Positions 8,133 to 15,676 of a stretch of 21,945 nucleotides of DNA are shown one piece after another. The DNA lies in the NCBI GenBank assembly GCA_002293375.1, contig DBDA01000016.1, forward strand, positions 1 through 21,945, in the 5' to 3' direction. This DNA comes from Odoribacter sp. UBA944 (GTDB taxonomy: Bacteria > Bacteroidota > Bacteroidia > Bacteroidales > Marinifilaceae). The translations under genes and the position numbers were made by a program. Within the stretch, counting starts at the first letter, position 1; every line of letters begins with the position of its first letter. The notes below the pieces were generated by a model. It ran no database searches. It had not been told where the DNA came from and was given only the letters and a program-made list of their open reading frames with translations.

Positions 8133-9196
8133 TGGCTATATTCTGCTATTTGTTTTAAACAAAGTTGATATACGTTTTCTTTTGGGTAGTTTTTATACCA
8201 CTCTACAGTTTTGGAGATGGTCGTACTAATATCCCACCTGGGTTTCCATCCCAATTCAAAACGCGCTTTAGAAATGTCCAAAGCCAATAATTTTGCTTCG
8301 TGCAAAGCGTGCGGATTTGAAATGTCTTTTAATTCCCCTTTTTCGTAGCTTTCAATGACCATTTGTGCAATATCCCATACAGGAACAATAGCATCCATTG
8401 TCGGTCCAAAATTCCATCCTTCGGCATACTTAGTTGGATTTTCTAACATTTTTGCGCATAAAGTTAGATATCCGTTTATAGGTTCTAGCACATGTTGCCA
8501 AGGGCGTACCGATTTTGGGGAACGAATTTCTATGGCTTTATTGGTTTCCAACGCTCGAATGCAATCCGGAATAATTCTATCTAATGCCCAGTCACCACCA
8601 CCAACAACGTTACCAGCTCTTGCCGAAGCAATAGATTTTCCGTGCTTTTCATATAGGGTTGGATTCATAAATGAACGACGCCACGAACTAATTGCAATTT
8701 CAACTGCACCTTTGGAAGAAGAATACGGGTCATACCCACCCATGGCCTCGGTTTCACGATATCCCCACCACTGCTCTCGATTTTCATAGCATTTGTCTGT
8801 GGTAATCATTACAACAACTTTCGTTGCCGAACATTGCCGTACTTCTTCCATAATATGGATGGAACCCATCACATTGACCTCATAAGTTTCCACGGGGCAT
8901 TCATAAGACAGCCGAACCAATGGTTGTGCTGCCAGATGAAAGACGATCTCCGGCCGGTATTTTGTAAATGTTTCGTGTAACTTGTCCCGATCGCGAAGAT
9001 CTCCGCGAATATCCGCATGAATTTTATCACCGATCCCGCTCAATACAAAATTATCTTTTGAGCTATGCGGATCCAATGCATAACCAATGACCTCTGCACC
9101 CAATGAGTGCAACCAAATAGCCATCCATGAACCTTTAAAACCGGTATGACCGGTTAGTAAAACCCTTTTTCCCTTATATACATTAAAATCTACCAT
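8129..9196 (-). CDS. rfbG: CDP-glucose 4,6-dehydratase
   Basis: Extended SDR that oxidises CDP-glucose at C4 and eliminates the C6 hydroxyl to give CDP-4-keto-6-deoxy-glucose. I choose the ATG at 9196 (MVDFNVYKGKRVLLTG, 355 residues). An upstream in-frame GTG at 9226 adds ten residues that lie inside rfbF. TGHTGFKG (15-22) is the NAD-binding motif with the RfbG-typical TGHTGFKGSW context. TDKCYEN (133-139) and YSSSK (Y158, K162) supply catalytic residues, and GNVVGGGDWA and RPWQHVLEP are family signatures. The start overlaps the rfbF stop by 7 bases and the stop overlaps the rfbH start by 4, so rfbF-G-H are tightly coupled. Confidence 0.95.
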   Translation of the reverse strand: MVDFNVYKGKRVLLTGHTGFKGSWMAIWLHSLGAEVIGYALDPHSSKDNFVLSGIGDKIHADIRGDLRDRDKLHETFTKYRPEIVFHLAAQPLVRLSYECPVETYEVNVMGSIHIMEEVRQCSATKVVVMITTDKCYENREQWWGYRETEAMGGYDPYSSSKGAVEIAISSWRRSFMNPTLYEKHGKSIASARAGNVVGGGDWALDRIIPDCIRALETNKAIEIRSPKSVRPWQHVLEPINGYLTLCAKMLENPTKYAEGWNFGPTMDAIVPVWDIAQMVIESYEKGELKDISNPHALHEAKLLALDISKARFELGWKPRWDISTTISKTVEWYKNYPKENVYQLCLKQIAEYSQ

Positions 9197-9963
9197 ATTT
9201 TCCAGGGGGCTTTTCCGGAATCCCACAATTGATTAAGCTCTGTATTATCTCGTAAAGTATCCATAGGCATCCAGAAACCTGTGTGTTTATAAGATGTCAT
9301 CTTACCGTCTTTAGCCAACTTTTCAAGGGGGGCACGTTCAAAAATCGTACTGTCCCCGTCTTGGATATAATCAAACACCTCCGGTTCACAAACAAAATAT
9401 CCGGCGTTAATCCAAGAACCGTCGCCCGTCGGTTTTTCCTGGAAAGCATACACGCTGCCATCTTGAGAAATGGCAAGAGCACCAAACTTACCTTTAGGCT
9501 GATATACCGTCACAGAAATTGCTTTCCCGCTAACTGTATGCTTTTTAATCGTGTCTGCAATATTCAGGTCTGCGACGCCATCTCCATATGTAAGTAAGAA
9601 AGTTTCGTTTCCTACGTACTCCTGAATTCGCTTAATGCGCCCCCCGGTCATGGTATTTAATCCTGTATCAATGCAGGTTACTTTCCATTTTTCATCATGG
9701 GAATTATGTACTGTTATTACGCCCGTTGCCAAATCTACTGTAATATCACTGTTATGCCGGAAATAATTGGCAAAGTACTCTTTGATTACATACGCTTTGT
9801 ACCCGCAACAAATGATAAAATCATTAATGCCATAATGATTATATGTTTTAAGGATATGCCACAAAATAGGCTTACCTCCTATTTCCACCATTGGCTTGGG
9901 GATAAGGGTTGTAGCCTCCGATAATCGGGTTCCGAATCCTCCTGCTAATATTACCGCCTTCAT
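9190..9963 (-). CDS. rfbF: Glucose-1-phosphate cytidylyltransferase
   Basis: A 257-residue nucleotidyltransferase from the ATG at 9963 (MKAVILAGGFGTRLSE); an in-frame TTG one codon upstream is unlikely to be the main start. GGFGTR (8-13) and IPKPMVEIGG with K23 form the nucleotide-binding and catalytic signature. TYGDGVADLN is the typical metal-binding aspartate region, and FQEKPTGDGSWINAGYFV matches RfbF/DdhA enzymes rather than the dTDP-specific RmlA. The reaction is glucose-1-phosphate plus CTP to CDP-glucose and pyrophosphate, the entry step for CDP-3,6-dideoxyhexoses. It is the first sugar gene after upxY, separated from it by 339 non-coding bases, and overlaps rfbG by 7. Confidence 0.95.
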   Translation of the reverse strand: MKAVILAGGFGTRLSEATTLIPKPMVEIGGKPILWHILKTYNHYGINDFIICCGYKAYVIKEYFANYFRHNSDITVDLATGVITVHNSHDEKWKVTCIDTGLNTMTGGRIKRIQEYVGNETFLLTYGDGVADLNIADTIKKHTVSGKAISVTVYQPKGKFGALAISQDGSVYAFQEKPTGDGSWINAGYFVCEPEVFDYIQDGDSTIFERAPLEKLAKDGKMTSYKHTGFWMPMDTLRDNTELNQLWDSGKAPWKIW

Positions 9964-10302
9964 CAATTATCACGTTTTAAGTAAATTTTGTCATTGAAAA
10001 TCGTATCTATTTTGTAATATATCTTAATAATTTATTTAGGTATTCCGCTGAACTGAGCAATGAACGGCAACAGTCTGAATTGTCGATCGGACAGTATTTC
10101 AAGATGCATACCAGTTAAACAATAACATAAAATAATTCAACGTCCATTCGTGGTAATTCCCTTTCCACCGTTCACTTTTATAAATAATCACTCATCATTT
10201 CATTCTTAGGCACCAACGAATACCAAAACAAATATTGGTGATTATCAATAAATTCTTCACTTACAGACTACGTGCAACGCTCGTGTTTCCTTCATCTGTG
10301 TT
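9964..10302 (-). other. Non-coding gap between upxY and rfbF
   Basis: This 339-base AT-rich stretch has no convincing ORF on either strand. A short inverted repeat is present: CACCAA at 10211-10216 with TTGGTG at 10235-10240. The same right arm can instead pair with ACCAA at 10222-10226. I found no good TAnnTTTG promoter match on the minus strand. In Bacteroides capsule loci upxZ follows upxY, but nothing like it is encoded here. The stretch may be leader RNA on which UpxY-modified polymerase acts, or a decayed gene remnant. Confidence 0.5.
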
Positions 10303-10830
10303 TCATTTTGGTGCAGGATTTATCACTTTCAGATAACTCCGGGCCACTTTCACACTGGCGGTCAAAACTCCTTTGATACGAATCACAACGTAAGTATGAT
10401 TCGCTTCGCTGGCCAATTCTCCCTCAATACCGCGGAAGTTTCCTTTTACAACCCGCACTTTGCTGCCGATGGTAAGTTGTTCGTTATCAAAACTGATCTT
10501 CTTTGGATCCAGGTCCATGATACGTATAAAATCTTCCATCTGCCTGTCGGACACCACCAACATGGTGCGCGTCTGCAAATCCTTCAGATAAAACAAGGGG
10601 ATTCCCTGTTTGTTGTGCAAGTCGCAGGCATCCTGTTTCGTGGCACGAACGAAAATCAGATTCCGGATAACAGGAACCTCCACCGTCTTCCTACGATACT
10701 TAAGCTCCCGGAGCACAAACTGTGTCGGAAGAAAATAAGTGACACCGGCTTTTTGCAACGAATCACGAATCATAAATTCTTGCTTGTCGCGCGTACGGGC
10801 CACAAACCAAAATTCCTGATTGTCACACAT
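10303..10830 (-). CDS. UpxY-family NusG-like transcription antiterminator
   Basis: A 175-residue NusG paralogue from the ATG at 10830 (MCDNQEFWFVARTRDKQEF). The longer in-frame reading adds 22 residues of non-family sequence. The NGN domain spans about 1-105 (FWFVARTRDKQ; YFLPTQFVL; VPVIRNLIFVRAT), and the C-terminal KOW motif is in TIGSKVRVVKGNFRGIEGEL. UpxY proteins bind RNA polymerase early in their own capsule operon and prevent premature termination in the untranslated leader. The position fits: it is the first gene after a promoter and long leader, and the polysaccharide operon follows. It likely acts in cis on this operon. I give no symbol because the locus letter is unknown. Confidence 0.9.
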   Translation of the reverse strand: MCDNQEFWFVARTRDKQEFMIRDSLQKAGVTYFLPTQFVLRELKYRRKTVEVPVIRNLIFVRATKQDACDLHNKQGIPLFYLKDLQTRTMLVVSDRQMEDFIRIMDLDPKKISFDNEQLTIGSKVRVVKGNFRGIEGELASEANHTYVVIRIKGVLTASVKVARSYLKVINPAPK

Positions 10831-11100
10831 ATAGACAGAAAAAAATATTGACGTTTTCTTCCCTTCTGGGTGCGCTTCGCGGTTTGAACGGGACACTAAG
10901 CCTCTTTCAAACCACCATTATTTGCATGTTCACCTCATTTAAACGAGCGTATCTCCTGTGTCTTCAAACTGTTTTTACCGTCTGGCGCTAACAGAGTACT
11001 GCTTTTGTGAAAACAGTCATCTGAAAGGGAAAACACACAGAGAAACAACACATAATCAGTGACAACATTATTTTTATAATCTCACTAAAATTCAGATATA
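10831..11100 (-). promoter_or_regulatory. Long untranslated leader of the polysaccharide operon
   Basis: About 260 bases separate the predicted transcription start (near 11095) from the upxY ATG, with no convincing ORF. The leader holds an inverted repeat (10968-10975 with 11010-11017). In Bacteroides capsule operons the corresponding leader is where transcription stops unless UpxY is present. The same use is inferred here; no canonical hairpin plus T-run terminator is visible. Confidence 0.5.
10968..11017 (-). repeat. Inverted repeat in the operon leader (8-bp stem)
   Basis: ACTGTTTT at 10968-10975 is the exact reverse complement of AAAACAGT at 11010-11017, with a 34-base loop. Within the loop an AACAG can pair with the CTGTT of the left arm, so two mutually exclusive folds are possible. 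This could be an attenuator-type switch, but the stem is AT-rich and may arise by chance. Confidence 0.4.
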
Positions 11101-11131
11101 CAAATTTATGCAAAAAAAAGTCAATCTCAAA
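11101..11131 (-). promoter_or_regulatory. Bacteroidota-type promoter for the polysaccharide operon
   Basis: On the minus strand, TTTG (11131-11128) is followed after 19 bases by TAAATTTG (11108-11101). This matches the Bacteroides -33 TTTG and -7 TAnnTTTG elements with normal spacing. The predicted start is near 11095. It lies between the end of the WecA-like gene and the upxY leader. I saw no flanking inverted repeats of the kind that make capsule promoters invertible. Confidence 0.7.
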
Positions 11132-11183
11132 AGTATTCAACCACTTTTGATAAAGCAAGCAACGAGAACGACACCTCCTCCGG

Positions 11184-12344
11184 TTATACGACCTTTGAAG
11201 CGATCCGTCGCTTTACAGATTTTTTCTTGGATAACTTGGTTTTTACCAGAACGGATTTGCACGCTTTCAAGCGGTTCAAATACCAATTCAACCCCAACCA
11301 CAACAGCAAATCAATCAAAATAATCAAATTTTGATCCAAATACTTCACCAACATAATATTTGTAATGCTAAAACAAATTGCAATCAAAATCAGCAGTAGC
11401 ATTGTCCGTTTGGGTGATAATCCAATGTCCAAACATTTGTGATGAATGTGGTTCTTGTCCGGCTCAAAAGGGCTTTTTCCATCACGCATTCGCACACATG
11501 CCACCCGAATGGCATCGCAAACCGGAATTAGTAAAGCGCCGAAAGCGATTACCACTGCGCCTTCCGTATAGGACATAAATTCAGAATTATACATACAGAA
11601 TTTGATTGTCAGGAACGACAGAACATACCCGAGCGTCAAACTCCCGGTATCTCCCATAAAAATTTTTCGGGAGCGCGTCGCTCCGCCAAACACGTTGTAA
11701 TAAAAAAACGGGCCAAGGACACCGAAAGTCGCGGCGGCGAACAAACTGTACACCCACAATCCTTTCATCAGGAAAAGGGTCCCGAACACCAGCAAGGTAG
11801 CGCCACTTAAACCGGACGCCAATCCGTCAATTCCATCGATCAGATTAATGGCGTTCGTAATCAAAACGCAAATAAATACGGTAAACGGCATGCCCACATA
11901 GGCCGGGATCTCGTATATACCGAAAACACCGTATAGATTATTGATCCACAAGCCTGCAAGTGGAAAAAAAGAAGCACATAAAATCTGTATGACAAATTTT
12001 TGGCGATAGCGCACCCCTATTAAATCATCCGCAATTCCGATAAGATATAAAAGGGTCATACCACATACCAGCATCATGAATTCCCGAACAAAGTACTCGA
12101 AGAGCTCCACTTTCTGTACATCCTGAATGAGGATGCGGACTGCCAATACAAAACAGAACGTAAAAATAATAGTCGGGAAGAAAGAGACACCTCCCAAACG
12201 AGGCGTCATATCTTTGTGTATTTTACGCTTGTCAGGCATATCAACCAGTTTCTTCCGAGCTGCAATTAATAAAATGCGCGGAATGATCATGGATGTAATC
12301 CCAGCCGAAATCGCCAATGCCAAGCCTATATACAAATAATACAT
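11184..12344 (-). CDS. WecA/MraY-family undecaprenyl-phosphate sugar-1-phosphate transferase
   Basis: A 386-residue polytopic membrane protein of the polyprenyl-phosphate HexNAc-1-phosphate transferase family. It has the catalytic aspartate pair in IADDLIG (D106, D107), NAINLIDGIDGLASG (164-178), MGDTGSL (230-236) and the nucleotide-recognition motif DKNHIHH (296-302). About ten to eleven membrane spans are evident; the C-terminus is lysine-rich. It should move a sugar-1-phosphate, probably GlcNAc or a related HexNAc, from a UDP-sugar to undecaprenyl phosphate at the inner membrane, starting O-antigen or capsule assembly. It lies outside the upxY-headed operon, before its promoter, and 320 bases after pyrI. 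MurNAc-pentapeptide transfer (MraY) is unlikely because the WecA-type HIHH and RYRQK regions are present. Confidence 0.88.
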   Translation of the reverse strand: MYYLYIGLALAISAGITSMIIPRILLIAARKKLVDMPDKRKIHKDMTPRLGGVSFFPTIIFTFCFVLAVRILIQDVQKVELFEYFVREFMMLVCGMTLLYLIGIADDLIGVRYRQKFVIQILCASFFPLAGLWINNLYGVFGIYEIPAYVGMPFTVFICVLITNAINLIDGIDGLASGLSGATLLVFGTLFLMKGLWVYSLFAAATFGVLGPFFYYNVFGGATRSRKIFMGDTGSLTLGYVLSFLTIKFCMYNSEFMSYTEGAVVIAFGALLIPVCDAIRVACVRMRDGKSPFEPDKNHIHHKCLDIGLSPKRTMLLLILIAICFSITNIMLVKYLDQNLIILIDLLLWLGLNWYLNRLKACKSVLVKTKLSKKKSVKRRIASKVV

Positions 12345-12664
12345 TTGGAGCTTTGTTAAAACGTTGCAATATTAACCCGTATTCCTTTAAAAACCTAATA
12401 AATTCCGGAAAAAATATTGTTTCCCTACATAAATTTTGTTCGAAAAACAAACGTTTTTTTAATTTACACAACCCCGTTCTCTCCTCTGCTATATATTAAA
12501 TCCACCTCCTTTACAGAGCCGAAAAACCACCCAAATCGGTCACGTAATCTTTTCGCAAGGTATGGACGGTTTCTTACATACGTCGTATATTGTCTTTATG
12601 TTTGTATTTTGGAGAAGTTAAATCCTGAAAAATACTCGAAAAATTATTCGCATTTAATGAAACA
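12345..12664 (-). other. Non-coding region between pyrI and the WecA-like gene
   Basis: 320 AT-rich bases lack a credible gene; the short ORFs overlapping it have no family likeness. It should hold the promoter of the WecA-like gene, but the nearest match I see is imperfect (TAATATTG at 12374-12367, no good -33 element). An inverted repeat GAGCAC/GTGCTC (12669-12674, 12681-12686) lies in the last codons of pyrI, without a following T-run. Confidence 0.5.
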
Positions 12665-13129
12665 TCAGAGCACGGTGATGTGCTCCTGATCGGTCAGTTT
12701 TTCGCAATAGTGGCACTTGAGGACGATCGGGGAGTCGTTGACCACCGTGAATTTGGTGCGGACCCGCTCGCTGTTGGTGATGCACTTGGGGTTCATGCAC
12801 TTCACGATCCCGATGACCCGTTCCGGAACGTTCACCTTTTTCTTCTCTACAACATCGTAATCCCGGATAATGTTGATCTTGGCGGAAGGGGCCACCAATG
12901 CCAACTTGTTGACCTCATCGTCTTCCAGGAAGCGGTCCCAAATCTTGACGATCGCTTTTTTTCCCAATTTGTTGCTCTTTAGATTGGCGCCGAAGGTCAT
13001 GGCATTCTCCATATCCTGTATACCCAAGACATTGATGACGTCGAACAAACGGCCGGCGGGAATGTGGTCGATGACAGTGCCGTTTTCAATGGCGCTTACC
13101 TGTAACTCTTTCTTTGTCATGATCTCCAT
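12665..13129 (-). CDS. pyrI: Aspartate carbamoyltransferase regulatory subunit
   Basis: A 154-residue PyrI. The N-terminal nucleotide-binding domain includes LQVSAIENGTVIDHIPAGR, and the C-terminal zinc domain has the four cysteines C111, C116, C139 and C142 (KCMNPKC and KCHYC). It binds the catalytic PyrB trimers and gives allosteric control by nucleotides (ATP, CTP, UTP in the E. coli enzyme). Two starts are possible: ATG at 13129 (MEIMTKK) or ATG at 13120 (MTKKELQ). The second has GGAG a few bases upstream, and either length fits the family. It follows pyrB by 26 bases in the same operon. Confidence 0.95.
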   Translation of the reverse strand: MEIMTKKELQVSAIENGTVIDHIPAGRLFDVINVLGIQDMENAMTFGANLKSNKLGKKAIVKIWDRFLEDDEVNKLALVAPSAKINIIRDYDVVEKKKVNVPERVIGIVKCMNPKCITNSERVRTKFTVVNDSPIVLKCHYCEKLTDQEHITVL

Positions 13130-13155
13130 GCATTTACTGGTTGATTCAATCCGGA

Positions 13156-14079
13156 TTACCGGGCAATTTGCTTTTCAAGTCCCAACGCCTTGGCAATGAT
13201 CGCCTGGCGGGCGAACACTCCGTTACGGGCCTGTTCAAAATAGTACGCCTTTACACTGTCGTCTACATCGGGGTCAATTTCGTTTACCCGCGGCAGCGGA
13301 TGCAGGATACGCATATTCTCTTTGGTATTCGCCAGCATGGCGTTTCGCAGGATGTAGACATTCTTTACCTTTTCATACTCCAACGGATCCGCAAAACGTT
13401 CCCGCTGTACCCGGGTCATATAGAGAATGTCGGCCCGATCGACCACCTCGTCCAACTCCGTATACTCGAAATAGGGGATGTTCAGTTTATTCAGATTTAA
13501 TTTATAGGCTTCCGGCATCTTTAGGGACTCCGGAGCAACAAAATGAAAGGTGGGATGGAAATGGCTCATAGCCTGCAACAGGGAGTGTACCGTCCGTCCG
13601 TACTTCAGATCCCCAACCATACAGATGTGCAGGTTCTCCAATGTCCCCTGGGTTTTATAGATCGAATAGAGGTCCAACATCGTCTGAGAGGGATGCTGAT
13701 TGGCCCCGTCCCCGGCGTTGAGCACCGGATGTTCCGCTACTTCGCTGGCATAACGAGCCGCTCCTTCCACCGGATGGCGCATGATGATCAGGTCACAGTA
13801 ATTGTCCACCATTTTAATGGTATCTTTCAAGGTTTCGCCCTTGGTCACGCTGGAAGAGGAGGCATCCGAAAACCCGACAATGCGCCCCCCCAACCGGTTG
13901 ATTGCCGTCTCAAAGCTCAGGCGGGTACGGGTGGAGGGTTCAAAGAACAACGAAGCGGCTACTTTGCCCTTCAGGAGGTCCTGGTTGGGATTTTTTTCAA
14001 ATTCGGAAGCCAGTTCCAGGACTTCCAACATCTCCTCTTTCGAGTAATCTTCGATGGAAACTAAACTACGACTGTTCAT
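13156..14079 (-). CDS. pyrB: Aspartate carbamoyltransferase catalytic subunit
   Basis: A 307-residue ATCase catalytic chain. FFEPSTRTRLSFE (45-57) is the carbamoyl-phosphate site. SSVTKGETLKDT carries the active-site loop lysine contributed to the neighbouring subunit. Further family landmarks are MRHPVEGAARYA, GDGANQHPSQT, VGDLKYGRTVHSL and ILHPLPRVNEID. The enzyme joins carbamoyl phosphate and aspartate, the committed step of pyrimidine synthesis, in the cytoplasm with PyrI. The ATG at 14079 overlaps the coaBC stop (ATGA), so translation is probably coupled to a coenzyme A gene. Confidence 0.97.
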   Translation of the reverse strand: MNSRSLVSIEDYSKEEMLEVLELASEFEKNPNQDLLKGKVAASLFFEPSTRTRLSFETAINRLGGRIVGFSDASSSSVTKGETLKDTIKMVDNYCDLIIMRHPVEGAARYASEVAEHPVLNAGDGANQHPSQTMLDLYSIYKTQGTLENLHICMVGDLKYGRTVHSLLQAMSHFHPTFHFVAPESLKMPEAYKLNLNKLNIPYFEYTELDEVVDRADILYMTRVQRERFADPLEYEKVKNVYILRNAMLANTKENMRILHPLPRVNEIDPDVDDSVKAYYFEQARNGVFARQAIIAKALGLEKQIAR

Positions 14080-15287
14080 ACGTTTCTATTTTTTCTCAAA
14101 TGTACAATTTTGCTGACAATATCGTACGCCACTTCCCGCTTGGATTTCAATTCGAATACCTCCCGGCTTCCCGATCGGTCTATGAAGGTTACTTTGTTCG
14201 TGTCCCCTCCGAAGCCGGCTCCTTCGTCCCGGAGACTGTTCAATACGATCAGATCCAGATTCTTTTTCTCCAGCTTTAATTCCGCGTTGCCCTCCTCCCG
14301 GTCGGTCTCCAGCGCAAAGCCCACCAGCAACTGCCCGGCGCTTTTCCGGCGGCCCAGTTCGGCGGCAATGTCACGGGTCGGTTGCAATTCAAGTGTCAGA
14401 TGCTCTTCCCCGCGTTTGAGTTTCGTTCCGGATACAATGACCGGAGTAAAATCCGCAACGGCAGCACAGGAGATGATCACGTCCTGCTTCGGCGCCTTGC
14501 CAATGACCTCCTCGAACATCTCTCCGGCACTCTCCACATCGATCCGGACGGAGATCCCGGCAGGCGTTTGCAGCCCCACGGGACCGGTCACCAGGGTGAC
14601 CACCGCCCCCCGCCGGGCCAATTCCTCTGCCAAGGCAAATCCCATTTTTCCGGTGGAGTAATTCCCGACGAAACGCACCGGATCTATTTTTTCGTACGTC
14701 GGGCCGGCCGTTACCAATACCTTTGTTCCGTCCAATTCCCGTTTTTCAGCAAAAAACTGTTTTAGCCGGCGGACAATCTCTTCCGGCTCCTCCATGCGTC
14801 CCTTGCCGATCAGTCCGCTGGCCAACTCCCCCTCCTCCGGCTCGATGATCCGGTTACCATAAGAGCGCAACACATTCAAGTTGCGTTGGGTGGCAGGATG
14901 CCGGTACATGTCCAGATCCATCGCCGGGGCGACGAAGACCGGACATTTGGCCGAAAGATAGGTTGTGATCAGCAGGTTATCGGCTACGCCGGAAACCATC
15001 TTCCCCAACGTATTGGCCGTTGCCGGTGCAATCAGCATCAGGTCCGCCCACATCCCCAGATCCACGTGCGAATTCCAGTCCCCGTTCTCCGGGTTGTAAA
15101 AACCCACCAGGATCGGGTGCCTGGAAAGGGTTGCTACGGTCAGGGGCGTGATAAACTCTTTGGCTAAAGGGGTCATCACCACCTGTACCTCCGCTCCCTC
15201 CCGTACCAACAAACGCACCAGGGAAGCCGCTTTGTAGGCCGCAATGCTTCCGGTGATGCCCAGAATAATGTGTTTACCTTGCAGCAT
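14076..15287 (-). CDS. coaBC: Bifunctional phosphopantothenoylcysteine decarboxylase / phosphopantothenate-cysteine ligase
   Basis: A 403-residue fused CoaBC of usual length. The flavin-dependent decarboxylase domain (about 1-180) shows GITGSIAAYKAASLVRLL, the active-site histidine H74 in NSHVDLG, PAMDLDMY (121-128) and the substrate-recognition GKGRM (161-165). The ligase domain (about 187-403) shows VTAGPTYEKIDPVRFVGNYS and STGKMG. The two activities convert 4'-phosphopantothenate, with cysteine and CTP, to 4'-phosphopantetheine on the way to coenzyme A. The ATG at 15287 lies 18 bases past a terminator-like hairpin that follows the omega gene. Its stop overlaps the pyrB start. Confidence 0.96.
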   Translation of the reverse strand: MLQGKHIILGITGSIAAYKAASLVRLLVREGAEVQVVMTPLAKEFITPLTVATLSRHPILVGFYNPENGDWNSHVDLGMWADLMLIAPATANTLGKMVSGVADNLLITTYLSAKCPVFVAPAMDLDMYRHPATQRNLNVLRSYGNRIIEPEEGELASGLIGKGRMEEPEEIVRRLKQFFAEKRELDGTKVLVTAGPTYEKIDPVRFVGNYSTGKMGFALAEELARRGAVVTLVTGPVGLQTPAGISVRIDVESAGEMFEEVIGKAPKQDVIISCAAVADFTPVIVSGTKLKRGEEHLTLELQPTRDIAAELGRRKSAGQLLVGFALETDREEGNAELKLEKKNLDLIVLNSLRDEGAGFGGDTNKVTFIDRSGSREVFELKSKREVAYDIVSKIVHLRKNRNV

Positions 15288-15305
15288 AATTTCGTTGACT
15301 ACATG

Positions 15306-15330
15306 AAAAAAGCCACCCGAAAGTGGCTTT
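15306..15330 (-). terminator. Rho-independent terminator after the omega-like gene
   Basis: The minus strand reads an 8-bp perfect stem AAAGCCAC / GTGGCTTT (15330-15323 with 15316-15309), loop TTTCGG, followed by a continuous T-run to 15306. It begins 6 bases after the omega TAG and ends 18 bases before the coaBC ATG. It may end the bamD-omega transcript, or act as a leaky attenuator before coaBC. Confidence 0.8.
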
Positions 15331-15335
15331 CTTTA

Positions 15336-15662
15336 CTATTTTTCCGTATGGATATTCCGAAAATAAATTTCATCGTCCAGAAACTCCTGAGTGGCTATCA
15401 GCACCGGTTTCGGAATGCGTTCGTAGAACTTGGATATCTCTATCTGCTCCCGGTTCTCGAAGATCTCCTCCAGGTTGTCCGTATAGGAGGCAAACTCTTG
15501 CAACTTACGGCTCAATTCGTCCTTCATCTCCACGGAGATCTGGTTGGCCCGTTTTGCAATGATCGCAACAGCCTCGTAAACATTACCGGCTTTTTCCGAA
15601 AAAACGGCCGGATTACGGGTAACCGTGTTGTTTAGTGCCTTTACTTTTTTAAAATCTACCAT
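15336..15662 (-). CDS. RNA polymerase omega/Rpb6-like subunit, Bacteroidota type
   Basis: A 108-residue acidic protein. GNVYEAVAIIAKRANQIS followed by EMKDELSRKLQEFASY is the conserved omega/Rpb6 core that clamps the beta' C-terminus and helps RNA polymerase assembly. The extra C-terminal part (NLEEIFENREQIEISKFYE and PKPVLIATQEFL) is typical of Bacteroidota homologues, which are often annotated as a K/omega-like subunit. ATG at 15662 lies 14 bases after the bamD stop, so the two share a transcript, and a terminator follows. A membrane or secretion signal is absent. Confidence 0.85.
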   Translation of the reverse strand: MVDFKKVKALNNTVTRNPAVFSEKAGNVYEAVAIIAKRANQISVEMKDELSRKLQEFASYTDNLEEIFENREQIEISKFYERIPKPVLIATQEFLDDEIYFRNIHTEK

Positions 15663-15676
15663 ACTGATTTTATTTA

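Noticed and set aside
10831..10896. 22-residue N-terminal extension of upxY
   Set aside because: The added residues do not resemble NusG proteins and the internal ATG gives the normal NGN start.
10930..11183. Invertible promoter of the Mpi type
   Set aside because: I compared sequence on both sides of the promoter and found no pair of matching inverted repeats.
12417..12689. 90-aa plus-strand ORF in the pyrI/WecA gap
   Set aside because: Low-complexity translation of AT-rich intergenic DNA, no start signal or domain.
12665..12690. Terminator after pyrI
   Set aside because: The GAGCAC/GTGCTC hairpin is inside the last codons and has no T-run after it on the minus strand.
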